NCBI RefSeq assembly: GCF_000230695.2 | Contig: NC_020541.1 | Span: forward strand, 3,906,001 to 3,970,000 | DNA: 64,000 nucleotides | DNA from: Rhodanobacter denitrificans | Lineage (GTDB): Bacteria; Pseudomonadota; Gammaproteobacteria; Xanthomonadales; Rhodanobacteraceae | Direction of reading: 5' to 3' | Shown here: piece by piece, positions 49,478 to 58,234 of the stretch | How the letters are laid out: each line of letters starts with the position of its first letter | Position numbering within the stretch: the stretch's first letter is position 1 | The notes under the pieces: generated by a model | Database searches by the model: none | The model's input: only the letters and a program-made list of their open reading frames with translations | Told to the model about the DNA's origin: nothing | Translations under genes and position numbers: made by a program

Positions 49478-49836
49478 CAAAGCGTTCGCGTGCCGCGCTC
49501 GATGCACACGCCGACCGCCTTCGCGCCGCGCACCGCGCCGGGCTTGGACAGTTTCAGGCGCACCCAGGCCACGCCGAACTCCTCGCGGACGATCGCCGCG
49601 CAGCGCTCGGCCAGCGTCTCGACCAGGCCGAAGCCGGACGCCTCCACATAGCCGATCAGGCGCTTGGACACATCCTTGTAGTTCAGCGTGTGCGCGATGT
49701 CGTCGCTGGCCGCCGGCACGGTGTTGTCGAACGCCATCTCGATGTCGAACGACAGCGTCTGGCGCACCCGGCGCTCCCAGTCGTAGATGCCGATGACGGC
49801 GTCGATGCGCAAGTCTTCGATGAAAACGGTATCCAT
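49477..49836 (-). CDS. folB: Dihydroneopterin aldolase
   Basis: Cleaves dihydroneopterin to hydroxymethyldihydropterin. 119 residues. FIEDLRIDAVIGIYDWERRVRQ at the N-terminus, the GLVETLAERCA Glu motif and catalytic-type LKLSKPGAV Lys motif are present. Start at 49836; a longer upstream start is not needed. It is divergent from dbpA with a 97-base spacer. Confidence 0.93.
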   Translation of the reverse strand: MDTVFIEDLRIDAVIGIYDWERRVRQTLSFDIEMAFDNTVPAASDDIAHTLNYKDVSKRLIGYVEASGFGLVETLAERCAAIVREEFGVAWVRLKLSKPGAVRGAKAVGVCIERGTRTL

Positions 49837-49933
49837 GGCGGCGATCAGCGAGAGGCGGTAGCCGTACAGGGTCCGCGAGCCGGCCGCCGGATGCAAGCCC
49901 GTGCCGCGATGGCCGCCATGCGATCATGTGCGG

Positions 49934-51313
49934 ATGACCGCCTTCAACACGCTCCCGCTCAAACCCGCCCTGCTCGCCAGCGTGGAAACCCTCGGCTACA
50001 CCGAGATGACCCCGGTGCAGGCGCAGAGCCTGCCGCCGATGCTGGCCGGGCGCGACGTGATCGCGCAGGCGCAGACCGGCAGCGGCAAGACCGCGGCGTT
50101 CGGGCTGAGCCTGCTGCAGTCGATCGACGTGGACACGATCCGCCTGCAGGCGCTGGTGCTGTGCCCGACGCGCGAGCTGGCCGACCAGGTCAGCAAGGCG
50201 CTCCGCAAGCTGGCCGCGAACATCCCGAACGTGAAGCTGCTGACCCTGTGCGGCGGCATGCCGCTGGGGCCGCAGCTGGCTTCGCTGTCGCACGACCCGC
50301 ACATCGTGGTCGGCACGCCCGGCCGCGTGCAGGAACACCTCAAGCGCGGCAGCCTGCACGGCGGCGGCATCAAGGTACTGGTGCTGGACGAGGCCGACCG
50401 CATGCTCGACATGGGTTTCAGCGAGGCGATCGACGACATCGTCGGGCGCATCGCCAAACATCACCAGACGCTGCTGTTCTCGGCCACCTATCCGGAGGAG
50501 ATTCGCGCGGTGAGTCAACGCGTGCAGACCGACCCGGTGGTGGTCACGGTGGACACGCCGGCCGAGCAGAAGCCGGCGATCGAGCAGCAGTTCATCGAGG
50601 TCGAGCCCGCACAGAAGCTCGACGCCTTGGCGCAACTGCTTGCCGGCGAGCGCGGACAACACGCGCTGGTGTTCTGCAACATGCGCCGCGACGTCGACGC
50701 GGTGGCGCAGGAACTGGACCGCCGCGGCTACTCCGCGCTGGCCCTGCACGGCGACATGGAGCAGCGCGACCGCGACGAGGTGCTGGTGCGCTTCGCCAAC
50801 AAGAGCTGCAACGTGCTGGTCGCCACCGATGTGGCCGCGCGCGGACTGGACATCGCCGCGCTGCCGCTGGTGCTCTGCTACGACGTGGCGCACGACCCGG
50901 ACACCCACACCCACCGCATCGGCCGCACCGGCCGCGCCGGCGAAACAGGGCTGGCGATCACGCTGTGCACGCCGCGCGAACGGCCGAAGGCGGCGAACAT
51001 CGAGGAGGCCGGCGGCGTGCCGCTGTCGTGGCGCACGCTGAAAGTGGCGCCGCCGCGCGGCAAGACCCTGCAGCTGGCGCCGATGAAGACACTGGTGATC
51101 GACGCCGGCCGCCAGGACAAGCTGCGCCCCGGCGACATCCTCGGCGCGCTCACCGGCGACGCCGGCCTGGACGCGAAGGACATCGGCAAGATCGACGTGT
51201 TCGCCACCCGCGCCTACGTGGCGATCGGCCGCGCGCTGGCGGCCAAATCGCTGGAGCGGCTGCGCGCGGGGCGGATCAAGGGCCGCAACTTCCGCGTGCG
51301 TCCGCTAGGCTAG
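49934..51313 (+). CDS. dbpA: DEAD-box ATP-dependent RNA helicase
   Basis: RNA helicase acting on 23S rRNA during 50S ribosome assembly. 459 residues, equal to DbpA. Q-motif, Walker A AQTGSGKT, DEAD in VLDEADRMLDMGF, SAT motif, HRIGRTGRAG, and the C-terminal DbpA RNA-binding domain (about 385-459, KLRPGDILGALTGDAGLD ... GRNFRV) are present. Start at 49934 (MTAFNTLPLKPAL). Confidence 0.93.
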   Translation: MTAFNTLPLKPALLASVETLGYTEMTPVQAQSLPPMLAGRDVIAQAQTGSGKTAAFGLSLLQSIDVDTIRLQALVLCPTRELADQVSKALRKLAANIPNVKLLTLCGGMPLGPQLASLSHDPHIVVGTPGRVQEHLKRGSLHGGGIKVLVLDEADRMLDMGFSEAIDDIVGRIAKHHQTLLFSATYPEEIRAVSQRVQTDPVVVTVDTPAEQKPAIEQQFIEVEPAQKLDALAQLLAGERGQHALVFCNMRRDVDAVAQELDRRGYSALALHGDMEQRDRDEVLVRFANKSCNVLVATDVAARGLDIAALPLVLCYDVAHDPDTHTHRIGRTGRAGETGLAITLCTPRERPKAANIEEAGGVPLSWRTLKVAPPRGKTLQLAPMKTLVIDAGRQDKLRPGDILGALTGDAGLDAKDIGKIDVFATRAYVAIGRALAAKSLERLRAGRIKGRNFRVRPLG

Positions 51314-51340
51314 GTGCCCCACCCTCCGGAAGCCGACCCG

Positions 51341-52120
51341 ATGCCGCGCTGGTCCATCCGCCTCCTCTCCCTTGCCCTGCTCGCCTGCACCGCCGCCGCG
51401 CACGCCGCCGACATCCCGGTCTACGGCTACCGGGTCGTGCATGCTTACCCGCACGACACCGGCGCCTATACCGAGGGACTGTTCTACAAGGATGGTTTCC
51501 TCTACGAGAGCACCGGCCAGGTCGGCCAATCGACCGTGCGCAGGGTGGCCCTGGAAACCGGCGAGGTGGTGCAGCGCCAGCGCCTGCCGAAGCAGTATTT
51601 CGGCGAGGGTATCGTCGACTGGAAGGACCGCCTGGTGCAGCTCACCTGGCAGAGCGGCACCGGTTTCGTCTACGAACTGGCCAGCTTTACGCCGCAGCGC
51701 CGCTTCCGCTACGCGGGCGAGGGCTGGGCGCTGACCCGCGACGACAAGCACCTGTACATGAGCGACGGCACGCCGGTGCTGCGCGTGCTGGATCCGGAAA
51801 CGCTCGAGGTGATCCGCCGCATCACGGTCACCGCCGACGGCGCACCGGTCACCCACCTCAACGAACTGGAGTGGGTCGACGGCGAGATCTACGCCAACGT
51901 GTGGCTGACCGAGCGCATCGCGCGGATCGACCCGGCCAGCGGCCACGTGACGGGCTGGATCGACCTCACCGGTCTGTTCGACAGCAGGCAGCTGCCGAAC
52001 CCCGAGGACGACGTGCTCAACGGCATCGCCTGGGACGCGGCGCGCCAGCGCCTGTTCGTCACCGGCAAGTGCTGGCCGCAGCTGTTCGAGATCGCGCTGG
52101 TGAAGCGGCCCGCACGCTGA
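51341..52120 (+). CDS. Glutaminyl-peptide cyclotransferase (plant/bacterial type)
   Basis: Converts N-terminal Gln of exported proteins to pyroglutamate. 259 residues with a signal peptide (LLSLALLACTAAAHA). The five-bladed propeller family motifs YTEGLFYKDGFLYEST, GEGIVDWKD, YMSDGTPVLRVLDP, LNELEWVDGEIYANVW and LNGIAWD are present. Secreted or periplasmic. It is 27 bases after dbpA and may be read through from it. Confidence 0.9.
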   Translation: MPRWSIRLLSLALLACTAAAHAADIPVYGYRVVHAYPHDTGAYTEGLFYKDGFLYESTGQVGQSTVRRVALETGEVVQRQRLPKQYFGEGIVDWKDRLVQLTWQSGTGFVYELASFTPQRRFRYAGEGWALTRDDKHLYMSDGTPVLRVLDPETLEVIRRITVTADGAPVTHLNELEWVDGEIYANVWLTERIARIDPASGHVTGWIDLTGLFDSRQLPNPEDDVLNGIAWDAARQRLFVTGKCWPQLFEIALVKRPAR

Positions 52121-52142
52121 AGCCGCGTCGCAGTCGGCAGCG

Positions 52143-53381
52143 TCAGCCCGCGCCCAGCAGCCGGCGCGCCGCCGCGCGGCCGGCGAGCAGGCCGCTGGCG
52201 AAGCAGGCGGTGAGCAGGTAGCCGCCGGTCGGCGCCTCCCAGTCCAGCATCTCGCCGGCGCAGAACACGCCGGGGCGGGCACGCAGCATCAGGTTTTCGT
52301 CCAGCGCCTCCAGCCGCACGCCGCCGGCGGTGCTGATCGCCTCGGCCACCGGTCGCGGCGCGCGTAGGCGCAACGGCAAGGCCTTGAGCCGCTTCGCCAG
52401 CGTCGCCGGATCGGCCAGGATGGCTTTGTCGGCGAGTTCGAACAGCAGCGCGCACTTGGCCTTGTCCAGCCCGGCGCGCCGGCGCAGCCAGTCGCCGAGG
52501 CTGTGCCTGCCGCGCGGCGCAGCCAGGCGCTCGGCGAGTACCGCTTCGGGGTAGCCGGGCACCAGGTCCAGCTTCAGCAGCGCTTCGCCGCGTTCGGCAA
52601 TCTGCTCGCGCAACTCGGCGCCGATCGCGTAGATCAGACTGCCTTCGATGCCGTACTCGCTGAGCACGAACTCGCCCTGGCGCGAACGGGCCACGCCGCA
52701 ACGGTCGACCCAGTGCGCCACCACCGGCTTGAGCGGGGCACCGGCGAAACGGCTGGCCAGATGCTCGCTCCACGCCAGCTCAAAGCCGCAGTTCGCCGGC
52801 TGCAGCGGCGCGACGTCGATGCAGGCCTGGCGCAGCGGCGCCACCCAGGCACCATCGGAGCCCAGTTGCGGCCAGCTGGCGCCACCGAGCGCGAGGACGG
52901 TGGCCTCGGCATGCAGCGTGCGTTCGCCCTGCGCCGTGGCGAAGCGCAACGCGCCATCGCTCCAGCCCAGCCAGCGGTGGTGCACGTGGAACGCCACGCC
53001 GGATTCGCGCAGGCGGCGCAGCCAGCCGCGCAGCAATGGTGCCGCCTTCAGGTCGGCGGGAAACACCCGGCCGGAACTGCCGGCGAAGGTCTCCACGCCG
53101 AGCCCGCGCGCCCAGGCGCGCAACGCCTCCGCGTCGAACGCGTCCAGCCAGCGCCCCACCTCATCGCGACGCGCGCCATAGCGCTCGACGAAACGCGCGC
53201 GCGGCTCGCCGTGGGTGAGGTTGAGACCGCCCTTGCCGGCCAGCAGGAATTTCCGCCCGACCGAACCCTTCGCCTCGTACAGGTCGACCGCCACCCCGGC
53301 CGCGCAGGCGGCCTCGGCCGCCATCAGTCCCGCTGGACCGCCGCCGATGATCGCCAGTCGGGGAGAAGCTTGCCGGGTCAT
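52143..53381 (-). CDS. BaiN/HI0933-like FAD flavoprotein (TIGR03862 type)
   Basis: 412-residue FAD-dependent oxidoreductase. LAIIGGGPAGLMAAEAA (FAD), GRKFLLAGKGGLNLTH, and the C-terminal STAGGVRLEALDENLM ... GVFCAGEMLDWEAPTGGYLL block match the HI0933/BaiN family. Family members lack a settled substrate. Start at 53381 (MTRQASPRLAIIGG). It faces away from the secreted-protein region. Confidence 0.87.
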   Translation of the reverse strand: MTRQASPRLAIIGGGPAGLMAAEAACAAGVAVDLYEAKGSVGRKFLLAGKGGLNLTHGEPRARFVERYGARRDEVGRWLDAFDAEALRAWARGLGVETFAGSSGRVFPADLKAAPLLRGWLRRLRESGVAFHVHHRWLGWSDGALRFATAQGERTLHAEATVLALGGASWPQLGSDGAWVAPLRQACIDVAPLQPANCGFELAWSEHLASRFAGAPLKPVVAHWVDRCGVARSRQGEFVLSEYGIEGSLIYAIGAELREQIAERGEALLKLDLVPGYPEAVLAERLAAPRGRHSLGDWLRRRAGLDKAKCALLFELADKAILADPATLAKRLKALPLRLRAPRPVAEAISTAGGVRLEALDENLMLRARPGVFCAGEMLDWEAPTGGYLLTACFASGLLAGRAAARRLLGAG

Positions 53382-53835
53382 CCGCGCATGGTCGCATGCC
53401 GCCGGCGCGACTGCAGCGGCGAAAGGCGCATCATGCGGCAACGGAAACGGCCGCCAGTCCGGGCCAACTGAATCAGAAATAAACCGGGCAGGACGATTCC
53501 CGCGGATTTGCGAAACGGTTCGCCGCGGGCACCTTCGCCAAAATCGCGCGATATATTGCGAATCGCGCCGGACAAAATCACCGCAGACGCAGATAATTGC
53601 GTACCCGCCAGCCATTCCCGGCCCGGAATGAACGGTGCCACGCGCATTCATGCCGAGGCGAAACGCCTGCACCAGCCCCGCGCACCCAGGATCCATCTGG
53701 CTGATCCGTACGCAAAATACCGCCGCAGCGGCGGCCGATCGTGTCGCGAATCACGTGCTTTTGCGCCACCGGCGCCAGCCGGATGATTATCGAAGATATT
53801 TACGGCACAACCGCGACCACGTAATTCCATGATTA
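53382..53835. other. Gene-free spacer before the secreted-protein region
   Basis: About 450 bases, less GC-rich than the genes around it (for example ATATATTGCG near 53550 and GATTATCGAAGATATTTACG near 53785). It contains no credible coding region, RNA gene or repeat that I can recognise; it probably holds the promoter of the flavoprotein on the left and upstream control DNA of unit A on the right. Confidence 0.4.
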
Positions 53836-53851
53836 TGTGACAGCGATCACC
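53836..53851. promoter_or_regulatory. CRP/Clp-like site of unit A
   Basis: TGTGA-CAGCGA-TCACC matches the CRP consensus in nine of ten core positions. Its centre is about 62 bases upstream of the predicted transcription start near 53906, the class I activator distance. This suggests catabolite or Clp activation of the secreted protein at 54135. Confidence 0.65.
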
Positions 53852-53871
53852 CGTCATTTCAAAAAGTCCTA

Positions 53872-53899
53872 TTGACTGGTTTCATCTGCAACTCATACC
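53872..53899 (+). promoter_or_regulatory. Predicted promoter of unit A
   Basis: TTGACT (53872-53877) in the string AAAAAGTCCTATTGAC, which recurs as AAAAAATCCTATTGAC before unit B. A weak -10 (CATACC or ATACCG) is 16-17 bases downstream. A good -35 with a poor -10 fits an activator-dependent promoter. Confidence 0.5.
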
Positions 53900-53905
53900 G
53901 TCGCC

Positions 53906-54134
53906 GCATTCGCCAATGGGGAGCTTGGCGAATGATTCTGCCGCCACGCCTTTGCAAAACCATTTGCGAATCTGCATTCGGCCCCGAGGAAAAACCGGGG
54001 ACCCGGGCGCGAGGCACGGGATCGCAAGGCAATCCAGGAAAACTCGGTGCCGCGTCTGTCCACGGCACTCCATGACATGAGGCCCTCACGGCCCCAGCGG
54101 GCTTCGTTTGCCTCAAAAACTTCGGGAGTTCCAC
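53906..54134 (+). ncRNA. Structured 5' leader of unit A
   Basis: About 229 bases from the predicted start to the ATG. It opens with a perfect ten-bp hairpin, CATTCGCCAA (53907-53916) / TTGGCGAATG (53925-53934), with loop TGGGGAGC. A second hairpin CCCCG/CGGGG with an A-rich loop is at 53982-54000. The 3' end reads TTTGCCTCAAAAAC then CGGGAG before the ATG. Unit B has the same order of elements. The GGA in the first loop resembles CsrA/RsmA sites. Class unknown; it does not clearly match a known riboswitch. Confidence 0.5.
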
Positions 54135-56201
54135 ATGCTAGGCAATTTTCAATTGAAGTCGTGGGCCATCGCGGCGGGGGTCGCCATCATGGCGGCGTCC
54201 AGCGCGGCGGCCACCAATGCAGTACCCGCACAAGGTGCCGCCACGCCAGCGGCGGCAGGCAATCGGACGCTCAACCCGTACTCGCCGGCCTACGGCCATC
54301 CCTACCGCCACGGCGTGTTTCCCACCAGGGAAGCCCATGCCCGGATGAAGCAGTACCAGGCGCTGCAGGCGACCACCACCACGGCCGCCACCGGCACGCA
54401 AACGCTCAGCTACGGCGGCGGCGTCGACGGCATCGGCGTCACCAGCGGCACGCCGAAGGTCTACATCGTCGTCTATGGCAACCAGTGGGGCACCGCCAGC
54501 ACCAACGCCAGCGGCAACATGACCCTCTCGGGCGACGCCTACGGTGCCGTGCCCTATCTGGAAAACCTGTTCAAGGGCCTGGGTACCGGCGGCGAGTTGT
54601 GGTCGGGCGTGATGACGCAGTATTGCGACGGCTCCTCGGTATCCACCGGCGCCACCTTCTGCCCCAGCGGCGCCCCGACCATCGGCTATCCGACCGGCGG
54701 CGCCTTCGTCAACATCTGGTACGACAATTCGGTGGCTTCGCCGTCGAATGCCACCGGCGCGCAGCTCGCGCAGGAAGCGATCAAGGCCGCGCAGCATTTC
54801 GGCAACACCACGGCGGCCTCCAACCGCTATGTGCAGTATGTGATCCTGTCGCCATCCGGCACCCATCCCGACGGCTTCAACACCAGCACTGGGCAATTCT
54901 GCGCCTGGCACGACTGGAACGGTGACCAGAGCGTCAGCTCGCCGGTGGGCGACGTCGCGTTCACCAACATGCCGTATGTGCATGACATGGGCACGAGTTG
55001 CGGCATGAACTCGGTCAACGGCAGCGCGGGTGCGCTGGACGGTTTCTCGATCGTGGAAGGTCATGAGTATGCCGAGACCGTCACCGACCAGAACCCGGCC
55101 GGCGGCTGGACCAACCACACCGGCAACGCGACCTACAACGGCCAGGAAAACGGTGACGAGTGCGCCTGGATCAGCTCCGGCCAAGGCGCCACGGCGAACG
55201 TGACCATGGGCAACGGCACCTACCCGATGCAGAGCACCTGGTCGAACGACACCAACGAGTGCGACCTCTCCCATCCGATCGTGGGCAGCGGAACGCCGAC
55301 GGGTGGCACCCCGGTGGCAAACTTCGGCTACACCACCAGCGGTCTCACCGCCAACTTCACCGACAGCTCCACCGACAGCGGCGGCACGCTCTCCGCACAT
55401 TCGTGGACCTTCGGCGACGGCAGCAGCTCGACCGCCACCAACCCGAGCCATACCTATGCGGCGGGCGGCACCTACAGCGTCAGCGAGACGGTGACCGACA
55501 GCGTCAACGCGCAGACCAGCACCACGACGAAATCGGTGACGGTTTCCGCGGGCGGTGGTGGCAGCGGGCTGCAGAACGGGGTGCCGGTGACGGGCCTGGC
55601 GGCAGCCACCGGTGCGCAGCTGGCCTACAGCGTGAACATCCCGGCCGGCGCGACCAACCTGGTGATCTCCATCTCCGGCGGTACCGGCGATGCGGATCTG
55701 TACACCCGGTTCGGCGCTGCTCCGACCCTGAGCAGCTATGACTGCCGTCCGTACATCACCGGCAACAACGAGAGCTGCACCGTGGCCTCGCCGCAGGCAG
55801 GCACCTACTACATCATGCTGAACGGCTACGCCGCATTCTCCGGTGTCACCCTCAAGGCCACCTGGAGCACCGGTGGTGGCGGTGGCGGCAATGTGCTGCA
55901 GAACGGCGTGGCGGCAACCGGCCTGACTGCAACCACCGGCAACAGCGTCAACTACACCATGGCCGTGACCGCCGGCGCCACCAACCTGAGCTTCAAGATT
56001 GCCGGCAGCGTGGGTGACGCGGATCTGTACGTGAAGTTCGGTTCCGCACCGACCACGTCGAGCTATGACTGCCGGCCGTACCTGACCGGCGACAACGAGA
56101 CCTGCACGATCAGCAATGTGCAGGCCGGTACGTACTACGTGATGGTGCGTGCCTACCAGAGCTATTCGGGTGTCAGCCTGACCGGCAGCTACACGCCGTA
56201 A
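54135..56201 (+). CDS. Secreted metalloprotease-like protein A with PKD and two PPC domains
   Basis: 688 residues. Signal peptide about 1-26. Core about 45-385: NPYSPAYGHPYRHG, PKVYIVVYGNQWGTA, GELWSGVMTQYCDG, and GHEYAETVTDQNPAGGW (HEYAE 310-314) followed by ENGDECAWI. The HExxE...TD...GW...GD.C pattern resembles a broad family of secreted bacterial, fungal and plant (EXORDIUM-like) proteins and a zinc-peptidase site; activity is unproven. Conserved cysteines suggest disulfides. A PKD domain (about 393-473) and two PPC domains (about 478-577 and 586-688) follow, typical of secreted peptidases. CGGGAG precedes the ATG. Paralogous to the protein at 58235. Confidence 0.75.
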   Translation: MLGNFQLKSWAIAAGVAIMAASSAAATNAVPAQGAATPAAAGNRTLNPYSPAYGHPYRHGVFPTREAHARMKQYQALQATTTTAATGTQTLSYGGGVDGIGVTSGTPKVYIVVYGNQWGTASTNASGNMTLSGDAYGAVPYLENLFKGLGTGGELWSGVMTQYCDGSSVSTGATFCPSGAPTIGYPTGGAFVNIWYDNSVASPSNATGAQLAQEAIKAAQHFGNTTAASNRYVQYVILSPSGTHPDGFNTSTGQFCAWHDWNGDQSVSSPVGDVAFTNMPYVHDMGTSCGMNSVNGSAGALDGFSIVEGHEYAETVTDQNPAGGWTNHTGNATYNGQENGDECAWISSGQGATANVTMGNGTYPMQSTWSNDTNECDLSHPIVGSGTPTGGTPVANFGYTTSGLTANFTDSSTDSGGTLSAHSWTFGDGSSSTATNPSHTYAAGGTYSVSETVTDSVNAQTSTTTKSVTVSAGGGGSGLQNGVPVTGLAAATGAQLAYSVNIPAGATNLVISISGGTGDADLYTRFGAAPTLSSYDCRPYITGNNESCTVASPQAGTYYIMLNGYAAFSGVTLKATWSTGGGGGGNVLQNGVAATGLTATTGNSVNYTMAVTAGATNLSFKIAGSVGDADLYVKFGSAPTTSSYDCRPYLTGDNETCTISNVQAGTYYVMVRAYQSYSGVSLTGSYTP

Positions 56202-56257
56202 GCGACACTGCATCGAAACGGCACGCAGGGACGCGCGCCGGACCCTCTCCAGGACCC

Positions 56258-56292
56258 GAGGCCCGATCGGCAACGATCGGGCCTCTTCCTTT
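56258..56292 (+). terminator. Terminator of unit A
   Basis: A perfect 12-bp stem (GAGGCCCGATCG and its complement) with a GCAA tetraloop, followed by TTCCTTT. The core GGCCCGATCG stem and GNRA-type loop are shared with the terminator of unit B. Confidence 0.85.
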
Positions 56293-56354
56293 GCGGGTGC
56301 CCGGACACCGCCCACGCTGTATCGTGAGCGCTCCGATGCCGAGGGATGCGAACG

Positions 56355-57740
56355 ATGCTTCGACCGATGCAACTACTGCCTTTCATCCTGCTGGCGGCGA
56401 CCGGCGCCAGCCATGCCGCACAGGCGCCGGCCGCGCCGCGCGAACAGCCGGCGTTGCACGCGCTGGCCGGCGCGCCGAGCGAAGCAGAGCTGCACGCCAC
56501 GATCGCCACGCTGGTCGGCTTCGGCACCCGCCACACGCTGTCCGACACCAAGTCCGACACCCGCGGTATCGGCGCCGCGCGGCGCTGGGTGAAGTCGCGC
56601 TTCGAGGCGATCGCGCGCGACTGCGGCGGCTGCATCGAGGTGGTCACGCCCGCGCAGGCATTCAGTGGCAAGCGCATGCCCACGCCCACCGAGGTGATGG
56701 ACGTGGTCGCGATCAAGCGCGGCAAGCGCGACCCGCAGCGGGTGATCGTGATGACCGGCCACCTCGACTCGCGCGTCAGCGACGTGATGGACGCCAGCAG
56801 CGACGCGCCCGGCGCGAACGACGACGCCTCCGGCGTGGCCGCCCTGATCGAGGCGGCGCGGCTGCTGTCGAAGCAGACCAACGACGCCACCCTGGTGTTC
56901 GCCGCGCTGTCCGGCGAGGAGCAGGGCCTGTACGGCGGCAAGGTGCTGGCCGACTACGCGGCGGCCCACGGCTGGCGGGTCGAGGCCGACCTCAACAACG
57001 ACATCGTCGGCAACAGCCGCGGCCAGAACGGCGTGGCCGACAGCAGCACCGTGCGGGTGTTCTCCGAAGGCACCAGGAGCAACGAGACGCCGGCGCAGGC
57101 GAACTATCGCCGCTATCACGGCGGCGAGGTCGATTCGCCCTCGCGCAATGTGGCCCGCACCATGGCGGCGCTCGCCGACGCCTATCTGCCGGACTTCCGC
57201 GTGCGCATGGTCTACCGCACCGACCGCTACGGCCGCGGCGGCGACCAGGTACCGTTCCTGGAAGCGGGCTACCCCGCCGTGCGGGTCACCGAGGCGCACG
57301 AGGACTACACCCGCCAGCACCAGGACCTGCGTACCGAGCACGGCATTCACTACGGCGACACCATCGACGGCATCGACTTCCGCTACCTCGCCCGGGTCAC
57401 CGCGCTGAACACCATCACCATGGCCGCGTTGAGTCGTGCGCCGGCGCCGCCGGAGGGAATCGACATCGCGGGCGCGGTGGCCACCGACACCACGCTGAAG
57501 TGGCGCAAGGTGCCCGGTGCCGCCGGCTACCGCGTGCACTGGCGCGATACCACCGCGGCGAAGTGGCAATACGCGCGCGCGGTGGGCGACGTCGATCATG
57601 CGGTGCTGCCGGACGTGGTGATCGACGACTGGTTCTTCGGCGTGTCGGCGGTCTCGGTCGACGGCTACGAGAGCCCGGTGGTGTTTCCCGGCGACGCCGG
57701 CAGCTTCGCACGTTCGCCGGCGCCCGCCGGCCAGCCCTGA
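56355..57740 (+). CDS. Secreted M28-family zinc aminopeptidase
   Basis: 461 residues with a signal peptide (LLPFILLAATGASHA). M28 zinc ligands are readable: His136 (TGHLDS), Asp156 (GANDDASG), Glu188/Glu189 (SGEEQG), Asp216 (LNNDIVGN) and His315 (EAHED). A fibronectin-III-like domain forms the C-terminus (about 365-450, TDTTLKWRKVPGAAGYRVHW). It releases N-terminal residues from peptides outside the cytoplasm. I chose the second ATG (56355), better spaced from GAGGG. It lies between the two paralogous units, 62 bases after terminator A, and so probably shares a digestive role with them. Confidence 0.88.
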   Translation: MLRPMQLLPFILLAATGASHAAQAPAAPREQPALHALAGAPSEAELHATIATLVGFGTRHTLSDTKSDTRGIGAARRWVKSRFEAIARDCGGCIEVVTPAQAFSGKRMPTPTEVMDVVAIKRGKRDPQRVIVMTGHLDSRVSDVMDASSDAPGANDDASGVAALIEAARLLSKQTNDATLVFAALSGEEQGLYGGKVLADYAAAHGWRVEADLNNDIVGNSRGQNGVADSSTVRVFSEGTRSNETPAQANYRRYHGGEVDSPSRNVARTMAALADAYLPDFRVRMVYRTDRYGRGGDQVPFLEAGYPAVRVTEAHEDYTRQHQDLRTEHGIHYGDTIDGIDFRYLARVTALNTITMAALSRAPAPPEGIDIAGAVATDTTLKWRKVPGAAGYRVHWRDTTAAKWQYARAVGDVDHAVLPDVVIDDWFFGVSAVSVDGYESPVVFPGDAGSFARSPAPAGQP

Positions 57741-57848
57741 GCCCGCTGCCGCAGCCGCGCCGCTGCAACGCCGGGGGTGCCGTCGAATTCGCCCTTGAAG
57801 ATTATCAGCGGCAGTGAAAGACACCTTCCTTTCGCAATAACTTTCGCA

Positions 57849-57862
57849 TTAATTGCAATTAA
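57849..57862. promoter_or_regulatory. 14-bp perfect palindrome upstream of unit B
   Basis: TTAATTGCAATTAA is a perfect palindrome in an AT-rich patch about 115 bases upstream of the unit B -35 box. It resembles a dimeric regulator site; the outer halves are TTAAT-N4-ATTAA, close to but not matching the FNR consensus. From the M28 stop to here nothing else is visible. Confidence 0.45.
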
Positions 57863-57897
57863 CTGATGACGATTAAGCAACCCATCCATGAGTGCTG

Positions 57898-57947
57898 ATG
57901 GAATCGAAGGTGTTTTCCGCAGCGAAGACCTGTGTATTCGATTCCAT
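57898..57947. repeat. 11-nt inverted repeat upstream of unit B
   Basis: ATGGAATCGAA (57898-57908) and TTCGATTCCAT (57937-57947) are perfect inverted arms separated by 28 bases, ending 17 bases before the TTGAC box. They could form a stem or be a pair of regulator half-sites. Unit A lacks it and has a CRP-like site instead. Confidence 0.5.
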
Positions 57948-57963
57948 ATTTGAAAAAATCCTA

Positions 57964-57991
57964 TTGACGATTTTCATTCGCCTGACCTAGT
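57964..57991 (+). promoter_or_regulatory. Predicted promoter of unit B
   Basis: TTGACG (57964-57969) in AAAAAATCCTATTGAC, nearly identical to the unit A element. A weak -10 (CTAGTT/CCTAGT) follows at about 16-17 bases. Predicted start near 57998. Confidence 0.45.
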
Positions 57992-57997
57992 TTGGCG

Positions 57998-58234
57998 GGA
58001 TTCGCCCATTGGGAGGTGGGCGAATGATCCCCGAGGGAGGCCCGGCAAAACCGGGATCCCGGAAAAGCGGCGGCGGTCTTGTCCGATGGACGCAATCAAG
58101 GACGACCTCTGATAGCCACGGGATCCCGGTCAGGTCCGCAACAACACCAGTCGCCGCGAGTGATGCGGCTATTCCTGCATGGGGCCATCCGGCCGCATCG
58201 GGTCCGTTTGTCCTGAAAATCCACGGGGAGTCCT
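57998..58234 (+). ncRNA. Structured 5' leader of unit B
   Basis: About 237 bases. It begins with a nine-bp hairpin, ATTCGCCCA (58000-58008) / TGGGCGAAT (58017-58025), loop TTGGGAGG. Compared with leader A one inner pair changes from A-T to C-G on both sides, supporting real structure. A second hairpin CCCGG/CCGGG with loop CAAAA is at 58041-58055. Later GCCACGGGATC matches GGCACGGGATC of leader A, and TTTGTCCTGAAAAT plus CGGGGAG precede the ATG as in A. It probably controls translation or stability; class unknown. Confidence 0.5.

Noticed and set aside
53906..54134. Leader A as a GEMM (c-di-GMP-I) riboswitch
   Set aside because: AAAACC and GGGATCGCAAGGC look similar to GEMM core pieces, but the spacing is wrong and leader B lacks the CGCAA element.
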